NCBI GenBank assembly: GCA_948742005.1
Contig: CAPYQR010000079.1
Location: 1 to 7,394, forward strand
DNA length: 7,394 nt
Direction of reading: 5' to 3'
From: an uncultured bacterium
GTDB taxonomy: Bacteria; Cyanobacteriota; Vampirovibrionia; Gastranaerophilales; Gastranaerophilaceae
Below, one piece after another: positions 1 through 5,756 of this stretch. A model generated the notes under the pieces. The model was not told the origin of the DNA, made no database searches, and saw only the letters and a program-made list of their open reading frames with translations. The position numbers and the translations under genes are program-made. Within the stretch, counting starts at the first letter, position 1. Every line of letters begins with the position of its first letter.

Positions 1-1
1 C

Positions 2-994
2 GTGTGTTTTGCTTTGGTGCTTGTGAAGATTTTTGTAGCTTCTGGGATTAATGCACAGTCGGTTTACGAACTTTCTTTGATTGAAGAACAGGAAGATATC
101 GAAAATCAAATCGAAAAAGCTTATGGTTTCAAGCCGGATTTTGAAAACGCAAAAAAATATTTGGAAGAAAACGATGGGGCGGGAAACACCTTTAAAGCAA
201 CTTCAAAACCCGTCTTAATCGGAACGGCAGTTGTGGGTGCTACGACGATGATATTTTCTTTGATTCTGGTTATTAAAAATGTTTTAAATATCGAACCTGA
301 AAGCATTTTAAACCTATTAAACCCCTACACTCTGCTTGGTTTTATCGCAGGCGGCGCTGTAATTTATTGGTTTTCGGGTGCTTCAATGCAAGCAGTTACA
401 ACAGGGGCTTATCGCGCTGTTGAATATATCAAAGCAAATATAAAATTAGGACAAACCGATGATAAAAAAGCAAATTTAGATAATTCTAAAGAAGTTGTTA
501 AAATTTGCACGCAATACGCTCAAAAAGGTATGTTTAATATCTTTATTGCGCTGTTTTCCCTTGCTTTAGCATTGGCATTCTTATCATCTCCAACAAATAA
601 TTCAAACGCTCCTATTTCATTTTTTGTAAGTTATTTAATCGCAATTGCGGTTTTCGGCTTATTCCAGGCTGTATTTATGGCAAATGCGGGCGGATGCTGG
701 GATAATGCGAAGAAAATCGTTGAAGTTGAACTTGAACAAAAAGGAACAAATCTTCACGATGCAACCGTTGTAGGCGACACTGTAGGCGACCCGTTTAAAG
801 ACACGTCTTCTGTTGCAATGAACCCTATTATAAAATTCACAACCCTTTTCGGGCTTTTGGCAATGGAAATTGCGATTAGTGCCGAATTTATTAAATATTC
901 AAAAATCCTGGGCGCAATTTTCCTAATAATCGCTCTGGTTTTTGTTTATCGCTCATTCTATTCAATGAGAATTCCAAAAGGCGATTGCCCTTAA
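2..994 (+). CDS. hppA: Membrane-integral pyrophosphatase (H+-PPase type), C-terminal part; 5' end outside window
   Basis: This is the C-terminal half of an ion-pumping pyrophosphatase, which couples PPi hydrolysis to ion export across the inner membrane. The reading frame is open to the left edge, so the GTG at base 2 is internal and not a start; full-length family members have roughly 670-800 residues. Seen in the 330 residues: the GGCWDNAKK block (230-238) with D234 and K237, and GDTVGDPFKDTS (258-269) with D263, K266 and D267, which are the Mg-PPi-binding aspartates and lysines known from the family. About six hydrophobic helices lie near 71-91, 108-125, 177-196, 204-226, 276-294 and 300-316. 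The GNTFKATSK segment (61-69) carries Lys65 where K+-dependent enzymes have Ala, so a K+-independent, proton-pumping enzyme is predicted. Oddity: the DNAGG motif expected about 27 residues before GNT is not visible, and that stretch is acidic instead (residues 28-34). The identity is secure; full activity is less so. Confidence 0.93.
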   Translation: MCFALVLVKIFVASGINAQSVYELSLIEEQEDIENQIEKAYGFKPDFENAKKYLEENDGAGNTFKATSKPVLIGTAVVGATTMIFSLILVIKNVLNIEPESILNLLNPYTLLGFIAGGAVIYWFSGASMQAVTTGAYRAVEYIKANIKLGQTDDKKANLDNSKEVVKICTQYAQKGMFNIFIALFSLALALAFLSSPTNNSNAPISFFVSYLIAIAVFGLFQAVFMANAGGCWDNAKKIVEVELEQKGTNLHDATVVGDTVGDPFKDTSSVAMNPIIKFTTLFGLLAMEIAISAEFIKYSKILGAIFLIIALVFVYRSFYSMRIPKGDCP

Positions 995-1000
995 AAACCA

Positions 1001-1777
1001 CTATATTTTTTCATAGCAAAAACAGCAGCTGTTTGTTTCTTTTCTAGAGCCTGTCGCAGGAGTTAAAACAAGCTGCTTTTTTGTAAGGGTTAAATCTTCA
1101 AAAGTTTCATTGATTAAATCAATGTATTCTTTTGTTGTTCTATAAATAGCACTATAATTCATTTTCATTTCATCAGAATAAAAATTCTTAAGCGTAAGGC
1201 GTCCCTCAAGCGTGCTGATTGATTCTTGAAGATAAAGTTTTGAACCTTTTGATAAAAAATTGTTTAATTTTTTATATAATTTCAATAATTCATCATCATT
1301 AACATACATTGAAACTCCGCAGATTATAATTAAATCATAGTTTTTTTCCAAAACTTTAAAATCAAAATTTTCAATCGCCATTTTATAAAAATTTATCTTA
1401 GATTGATTTTTATATTTTTCTTTTGCAATTTCAATAAAATTTTCAACAAAATCAATCCCGTCATATTTTTCAATATTTTCCAATCCCAAATTCTCAACCC
1501 AGCGCCCCATCCCGCAGCCTGCTTCAAGGACTTTATATTTATTCTTCTGCGGGTTTTGAGTATTTTTTTGATATTTACTTTCTCTTAAGAAATTTTTTAA
1601 AATATCTTTTTCTTTTTCATTCCTCAAATTGCGCAAATCTGGCGATAATTTATCGTTCAAAAAAGCAATATTAAAAATATCTGATTTTGATTTTTTTTCA
1701 TAAAAATCCAAAACATCTCTTGCTTCTATCTTTACTTTTTTATTATAAATTCTTGTTTGAGTTGTCGTTTCCATCAT
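1001..1777 (-). CDS. Class I SAM-dependent methyltransferase, last gene of the envelope operon
   Basis: This 258-residue soluble protein has a Rossmann-type SAM-binding core. Motif I is VLEAGCGMGRW (83-93). The acidic ribose-binding residue is D109 in DGIDF (106-110), followed by the helix through IEIAKEKY. A motif IV-like strand, YDLIIICGVSMYV (147-159), comes next. About 80 charged residues precede the core. A distinctive C-terminal stretch, RLTLKNFYS (193-201) then SAIYRTTKEY (209-218), probably shapes the acceptor site, and the end is Cys-rich (SCCFC, 250-254). There is no signal peptide or membrane helix, so it acts in the cytosol. The first of two adjacent ATGs is chosen because AAGGA sits 7 nt upstream. 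Only 3 bp separate it from the upstream fusion gene. Its place last in the cassette suggests it methylates the glycan or polyol-phosphate product, perhaps as a cap, but the substrate cannot be read from sequence. The 3' end stops 6 bp from the hppA stop. Confidence 0.88.
   Translation of the reverse strand: MMETTTQTRIYNKKVKIEARDVLDFYEKKSKSDIFNIAFLNDKLSPDLRNLRNEKEKDILKNFLRESKYQKNTQNPQKNKYKVLEAGCGMGRWVENLGLENIEKYDGIDFVENFIEIAKEKYKNQSKINFYKMAIENFDFKVLEKNYDLIIICGVSMYVNDDELLKLYKKLNNFLSKGSKLYLQESISTLEGRLTLKNFYSDEMKMNYSAIYRTTKEYIDLINETFEDLTLTKKQLVLTPATGSRKETNSCCFCYEKI
1020..1034 (+). terminator. Possible weak intrinsic terminator for hppA
   Basis: The sequence contains AAACAG, a 3-nt loop and CTGTTT, starting 26 nt after the hppA stop, and is followed by a U-rich tail (GTTTCTTTTC). 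The position suits an intrinsic terminator, but the stem is only 6 bp with two G-C pairs. It lies inside the 3' end of the convergent methyltransferase gene, so it could be chance. Confidence 0.3.
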
Positions 1778-1780
1778 TTT

Positions 1781-4288
1781 TTATTCCTTAATTTTATTTC
1801 TTAATTTTTCTAATTCTTTATCACTGATTTTTATCCAATTTTCATGCTTGAAAATATCTTTTTGAACTTTTATGCATTTGATTTTTTTATCATCAAAAGG
1901 CGTTGTTCTTTTGTCCTTTAAAACAAATTTTTGAGCATAATTAACAATAACAAGAGGCTGATTTTTATCAGGTTTTATTAAATTTTTCGAAAAAAGATTA
2001 ATAGGATTTTCTACAATATCCCTCAGCGCCAAATACGCAGTATCTGCATTAGACATAAACTCATTTGAAGTTTTTAAAGCACCTTTTTGACTGAAATCTT
2101 TTACAAGCAATAAAGGATTAAAACGCACAACGTTATTTTCAACTTTTTTATCCAAAAAAGGGTTTTTAAGAGCCTTTGCGCCATGGTCTGAAACGATTAT
2201 TATCCTTGTATTATCAAAAACACCATTTTGCTTTAAAAATTTCAAATAAGCCGCAACAAGCCTGATTCCCGCAGCATTTGAATGATAATGAATTAAAGAA
2301 TAGCGGTTTAGCTCAAAAGGAGGATTAAAAGGCTGTTTTAAAACCGGATTAAAAGTCAATTTATAATCAGAATCTAAAAAACAATCCGCATTATGGGTTA
2401 ATTCATTATTAATTATTATAAAAGCAGGCTTTTTTGAATCAAATTTTGTTAATTTCGAAAGAAAATATAACGCACTGTAACTTGCCAATAAATCATTTGT
2501 GTATTTAATTTCTTCATGTGCTGAATTCAAATATTTATTATCATCAATGATAAAATCCCGTGCTTGAATAGGAGAAACTTTCATAAAAGAAAAATATAGA
2601 AGATTTCTTGATAAAATTTCCAAACTTTTATCATCTTCTGATTTTAAATATTTCTTTTTATACAAATTTGAATATTTTCCCTGAATATTATCATAATTTA
2701 TGTTTTTTTCTTCAAACATTTTCTTATCTGTTATAAATTCAAAATCCCCCCACGGAGCATCAGTCACGGTTACATTAAACCCGTTTTTTTGAAAAATTTC
2801 AGGCAGGACAAAAAGCGCTTCGTTATATTTTTCTTTTAACAATCTTTTTTTATCATAATCCAATTTCAAAGGTGTATAATCATATCCCCCGATTAAAGCA
2901 GGGTAAGCTAAGCGCGTAAATGCGGCAAATGAAACTGTATTCGGATAAAAAGTAAAGCCGTCAAATTCTTGTTTTAATTCAGGATTTTCTTTTAATATCA
3001 AAGGAAAATAACTTCCGATTGCTTTATCAAGAAAAATTATTAAAACATTCTTTTTTTCTTTTGAAAAATTATAAACTAAATCAAATTCGCTATTTTGTTC
3101 GGGGATTTTCTTCCCTGTTAAAATAATTTCGCGCACATCGTAAATTGCTGCTGTTATTGCGCATAAAATAAAAATAATCAGACTTTTTTTAATTATTTCC
3201 TTATTTTTAAACAAAAGAAAAATAACAATTCCCAAAACAAAAGAAAAAATCAAATAATAAGAAAAAGGCAAGATTTTAGAACCGATATAATTTGTGAATT
3301 CCATTGCATTTGTAACTTCACCATAAGGATATTCAATCAGCAAATAATTAAGCAAAAAGCAATAAAACAAACAAACAAGAAGATTTACAAGAATATTTTT
3401 AAATCTTTGGGATGTAAAAGCGTAGACAACACCTCCCCAAAAAACAAAAATACCAAATGTTTTGACTAAATTTATTAATAAAATAGCAAAAGGCGTTGAA
3501 TATGGATAAATATTAAAAAATTTCACACTTGCAGATGCAATAACATTTGCAGGCGCTAACAATCCCACCAGAAGCCAAAAACAAACACAAACAAGAAAAT
3601 ATAAAACAAAGTTTCCGCTTTCGTAAATTTCGCTTGTGCAAGGATTCTTTTTTGTCATCAAAAAATTCAAAATAACATTTTTAAAAACAGAAAAAATATT
3701 ATTTACAATCCAATACAAAACAAGCGCAAAAGGAGCATTATAAAGAAGAATCAAAAACAACAAAGGAAGAAAATAAACCCCAAAACGCGCTTCTTTATGA
3801 TTTTTTTGATAAAAATATCCCGAAATCAAGCTGATTAAAGTCATAATAACAGGTGCTAAATTAATTTTATAATTAAAAACCTGCAAAAAAGCATCAGGCT
3901 CAGAGGGAATATTTTTTGTGAAAAATAAATAAGCCGCAACAAAAAAAATCATCTGCAAAAACAAACTTGATAAAGCTTTGATTGAATTTAACGGGTTATA
4001 ATTGTTTTGTTTATAAAATGTTCTTAAAATTAAAAATTTTTCCTCACCTTTAAAATTCTTCTTTATGATTTCTTTTTTTTTCTTTAATTTCTTTTTGATT
4101 TCATCATCTTCAAGCTTTAATTTATCAGCATTTAAATACATCGGCAGCCACAAAAAATTAACCGCCAGACTAAGAGCAATTATTGAAAAGGTTTGATTAA
4201 AATTGCAGACCTTTAAAAAGAAATTGTACAAAAATTCAATCAAAACATAAATCGGGTTTATTATTATCTGAAATAAAATATCAAACAT
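1781..4288 (-). CDS. YidC/Oxa1-like domain fused to an LTA-synthase-like sulfatase/phosphotransferase
   Basis: This is an 835-residue polytopic membrane protein with two joined modules. Residues 1-210 resemble the YidC/Oxa1 core: an amphipathic first helix (11-28), a helix at 33-52 ending in WLPM, a Lys-rich cytosolic loop (53-104) ending in YKQNNYNPLNS, then SLFLQMIFFVAAY, and a closing pair of helices with LPLLFLILLYNAPFALVLYW (174-193). The groove arginine of YidC corresponds to Asn44. Residues 226-386 hold five further helices (about 226-244, 266-291, 298-318, 340-361, 368-386), as in LTA synthases. Residues about 412-835 form an alkaline phosphatase/sulfatase-superfamily domain outside the membrane: NVLIIFLD with metal ligand D421, a likely nucleophile T458 in FTRLAYPALIGGY, H632, and IIIVSDHG with metal ligands D701 and H702. 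The family transfers or cleaves phospho-polyol groups of envelope polymers. The ATG at 4288 overlaps the upstream stop (ATGTTTGA) and has GGGAG 6 nt upstream; a GTG at 4303 would add five residues and is less likely. Substrate and the YidC-like part's role are unknown. Confidence 0.88.
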   Translation of the reverse strand: MFDILFQIIINPIYVLIEFLYNFFLKVCNFNQTFSIIALSLAVNFLWLPMYLNADKLKLEDDEIKKKLKKKKEIIKKNFKGEEKFLILRTFYKQNNYNPLNSIKALSSLFLQMIFFVAAYLFFTKNIPSEPDAFLQVFNYKINLAPVIMTLISLISGYFYQKNHKEARFGVYFLPLLFLILLYNAPFALVLYWIVNNIFSVFKNVILNFLMTKKNPCTSEIYESGNFVLYFLVCVCFWLLVGLLAPANVIASASVKFFNIYPYSTPFAILLINLVKTFGIFVFWGGVVYAFTSQRFKNILVNLLVCLFYCFLLNYLLIEYPYGEVTNAMEFTNYIGSKILPFSYYLIFSFVLGIVIFLLFKNKEIIKKSLIIFILCAITAAIYDVREIILTGKKIPEQNSEFDLVYNFSKEKKNVLIIFLDKAIGSYFPLILKENPELKQEFDGFTFYPNTVSFAAFTRLAYPALIGGYDYTPLKLDYDKKRLLKEKYNEALFVLPEIFQKNGFNVTVTDAPWGDFEFITDKKMFEEKNINYDNIQGKYSNLYKKKYLKSEDDKSLEILSRNLLYFSFMKVSPIQARDFIIDDNKYLNSAHEEIKYTNDLLASYSALYFLSKLTKFDSKKPAFIIINNELTHNADCFLDSDYKLTFNPVLKQPFNPPFELNRYSLIHYHSNAAGIRLVAAYLKFLKQNGVFDNTRIIIVSDHGAKALKNPFLDKKVENNVVRFNPLLLVKDFSQKGALKTSNEFMSNADTAYLALRDIVENPINLFSKNLIKPDKNQPLVIVNYAQKFVLKDKRTTPFDDKKIKCIKVQKDIFKHENWIKISDKELEKLRNKIKE
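1785..1789 (-). promoter_or_regulatory. Ribosome binding site of the methyltransferase
   Basis: AAGGA on the minus strand lies 7 nt before the ATG at 1777, inside the last codons of the upstream gene. It supports the first of the two tandem ATGs and implies translational coupling. Confidence 0.7.
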
Positions 4289-5621
4289 CTTCAGCTCCCG
4301 CACTTAGCTCTTTTTGCTTTTCCAAAAGAAAATCAACCGCTCTTTCAGCGCTTTCACCCTTATAAAACCAGGCTGTTTCACTTGCTTTTTTAATTTCTTC
4401 TTTAATGTTTGCGCGAAGATTGTTGTTGTTTTTAAATTCTTCAACAATTGAAACAATGTTTTTAATATCTTTTCTTTTAATTTGTTTTCCGATTTTATCC
4501 ATTATTTCATAACGCCAGATTGGCTTTTCAATATCTGAAATATCCAAAATTTCTCTGTTCATTTCAAGGTTCATACACAAAAAAGGCTTTTCAAACAAAA
4601 AAGCATAATCAAACATCACGGTTGAATAATCCGTTAATAAAATATCAGATTTTAACATCGAATTAAGATTTTCAATCTCAAAATCCCAAAAAACATTTTC
4701 AAAATCCTTATATTTTTCTCTAAATCTTTCTATCAGCCTCTTTTCAATAACTTTTGAACGGGGATGAGGACGAATTATTATATCAAAAGATTTTGCTTTT
4801 GATTCTTCGACCAATTTATCAATAACTTCACCATATTTATTAAAAATTGAATTTTCTCCCCAAGATGGTGCAATCAAAATACAAAATCTATCCGATTGTT
4901 TCTTTTTTTCTTTAATTTGCGATAATTTTTGCGCCAAAACATCCATATAAGTTGAACCAATAACGGTTAAATCCTTTTTTTTCAAATTTCTTTTTTCTTC
5001 AAGCTCTCGAATCAGAGGAATCTGAAATTCGCCATCACACAAAACACCATCATAATAATCCAAAGAAAACAAACGATAATCCATTGATGTTGTAATTCCG
5101 TGAAAAATATGAACATAATATTTAACAAATTTTGACCTTTTTAATTGCAAAACATCCAACTGCGGAGTAGTCATCAAACAAATATCAGCATGCAAAAAAG
5201 CAAGATTAATGTATGCTTCGTTGTTTTTTCCAATGTATTTTGTTTTTGTAAATTTATAATCTTCACAAAAACACGGGTCGTTTTTTGATGATGTTAAAAA
5301 AAGCAAAGGAACTTCACGTTTTTCAAATTCTTCAATAACAGGTTTAAAAACATTAAAATACTCAGCACCGTCTGAATAAATTACAAAAGGATGGCGGTTT
5401 TTATCATTTTTTAATTTTTCAACTTTATTATTTGATTTGATTCTTCCGATTTTTCTTTTTAAAAAAAACACAAAACCCGAAAACAAAAAATAAACAGTTG
5501 TAACAACCCCGATTAAACACGAAACAAGCATACTCCCGAACCCGGGATCAATATATGCGTATGCAGGATTAAAAATCTCGCGCAAAAAGAAAAAAACAGC
5601 CAATATTTTAAACAGTTCCAT
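4281..5621 (-). CDS. Membrane-anchored CDP-glycerol glycerophosphotransferase-like protein (TagB/TagF family)
   Basis: This 446-residue protein resembles the teichoic-acid CDP-glycerol:glycerophosphotransferases, which move glycerol or ribitol phosphate from a CDP donor onto a lipid-linked acceptor at the cytosolic membrane face. N-terminus: a hydrophobic segment (4-20) ending in AYA, an IDPGFGSM motif (24-31), a membrane helix (32-54) and a basic KRKIGRIK run (55-62), which places the catalytic part in the cytosol. GT-B-type catalytic region: VHIFHGITTS (170-179) with H174; APSWGENS (251-258); IIIRPHPRS (281-289) with H286; and LLTDYSTVMFDYAFLFEKP (328-346). HG, RPHP and DYS..MFDY are hallmarks of the family, and its two histidines are known to be needed for activity. 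It is shorter than full TagF and nearer to single-unit TagB-type primases. It is the first gene of the operon and overlaps the fusion gene by 8 bp. No Shine-Dalgarno is seen before ATG 5621; see the promoter entry. The exact donor and acceptor are inferred. Confidence 0.88.
   Translation of the reverse strand: MELFKILAVFFFLREIFNPAYAYIDPGFGSMLVSCLIGVVTTVYFLFSGFVFFLKRKIGRIKSNNKVEKLKNDKNRHPFVIYSDGAEYFNVFKPVIEEFEKREVPLLFLTSSKNDPCFCEDYKFTKTKYIGKNNEAYINLAFLHADICLMTTPQLDVLQLKRSKFVKYYVHIFHGITTSMDYRLFSLDYYDGVLCDGEFQIPLIRELEEKRNLKKKDLTVIGSTYMDVLAQKLSQIKEKKKQSDRFCILIAPSWGENSIFNKYGEVIDKLVEESKAKSFDIIIRPHPRSKVIEKRLIERFREKYKDFENVFWDFEIENLNSMLKSDILLTDYSTVMFDYAFLFEKPFLCMNLEMNREILDISDIEKPIWRYEIMDKIGKQIKRKDIKNIVSIVEEFKNNNNLRANIKEEIKKASETAWFYKGESAERAVDFLLEKQKELSAGAEDV
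4295..4299 (-). promoter_or_regulatory. Ribosome binding site that decides the start of the fusion gene
   Basis: GGGAG on the minus strand sits 6 nt upstream of the ATG at 4288, within the 3' end of the preceding gene. The alternative GTG at 4303 lacks a comparable site, so this supports the 835-residue product and an 8-bp overlap with the upstream gene. Confidence 0.7.
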
Positions 5622-5627
5622 AAGACT

Positions 5628-5655
5628 ATTATAAAATCTTTTTTATTAATTTCAA
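5628..5655 (-). promoter_or_regulatory. Sigma70-type promoter of the three-gene operon
   Basis: On the minus strand TTGAAA (5655-5650) and a perfect TATAAT (5633-5628) are separated by 16 nt. The usual start point about 7 nt past the -10 box falls on the A of the ATG at 5621, and no Shine-Dalgarno lies between, so the first gene may be translated from a leaderless mRNA. The -35 box lies inside the palindrome at 5639-5682. In such AT-rich DNA TATAAT-like strings are common; the near-consensus pair and its position make this one credible. Confidence 0.6.
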
Positions 5656-5682
5656 AATTTTAATTTTAAAATTAATAAAAAA
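5639..5682. repeat. 44-bp near-perfect AT palindrome over the operon promoter
   Basis: Left arm TTTTTTATTAATTT (5639-5652) pairs exactly with right arm AAATTAATAAAAAA (5669-5682). After one C/A mismatch the inner arms AAAATT (5654-5659) and AATTTT (5662-5667) also pair, centred at 5660.5. The sole G/C pair position in the whole 44 bp is the mismatched C. It covers the -35 box of the minus-strand operon and sits between two divergent genes, as an operator or nucleoid-protein site might. Low complexity makes chance palindromes easier, so the function is only inferred. Confidence 0.5.
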
Positions 5683-5745
5683 ACAACTCAACAAAAATTT
5701 ACAATTTGAGCAAATTTAAAAATTCATATACCTTTTATGTTGTGC

Positions 5746-5753
5746 AAAGGTGA
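5746..5753 (+). promoter_or_regulatory. Ribosome binding site of the divergent gene
   Basis: AAAGGTGA lies 3 nt before the ATG at 5757 and matches the 3' half of the Shine-Dalgarno consensus. It supports this start and shows that the gene, unlike its divergent neighbour, has a leader. No convincing promoter was found for it: TTGAGC at 5706 has only poor -10 partners. Confidence 0.6.
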
Positions 5754-5756
5754 AAT

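Noticed and set aside
2..4. GTG at base 2 as the true start of the pyrophosphatase
   Set aside because: The family needs several hundred more residues before this point and the frame is open to the edge, so this is an internal valine codon.
121..306. Minus-strand 61-codon frame inside hppA
   Set aside because: It lies wholly opposite the conserved pyrophosphatase frame, has no ribosome binding site that I can see and no recognisable protein features.
952..969. Hairpin CTCATT-6 nt-AATGAG near the hppA 3' end as a terminator of the minus-strand operon
   Set aside because: It lies within conserved coding sequence and has no T-run on the minus-strand side.
1403..1588. Plus-strand 61-codon frame inside the methyltransferase gene
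   Set aside because: It is a Phe/Ile-rich mirror of a Lys/Asn-rich gene on the other strand, as expected from AT-rich coding DNA; the opposite strand holds the SAM motifs.
4289..4303. GTG at 4303 as start of the fusion gene (840 residues)
   Set aside because: The ATG at 4288 has GGGAG at a proper distance and an ATGTTTGA overlap with the upstream stop; the five extra residues (MRELK) add nothing family-like.
5706..5741. Promoter for the divergent gene (TTGAGC with TATACC or TATGTT)
   Set aside because: Spacers of 15 nt and 24 nt and weak -10 matches make it indistinguishable from AT-rich background.
5622..5756. Small RNA, riboswitch or tRNA in the divergent intergenic region
   Set aside because: Apart from the promoter, palindrome and ribosome binding site nothing structured is visible; it is nearly all A/T with no tRNA or aptamer-like G/C-paired stems.
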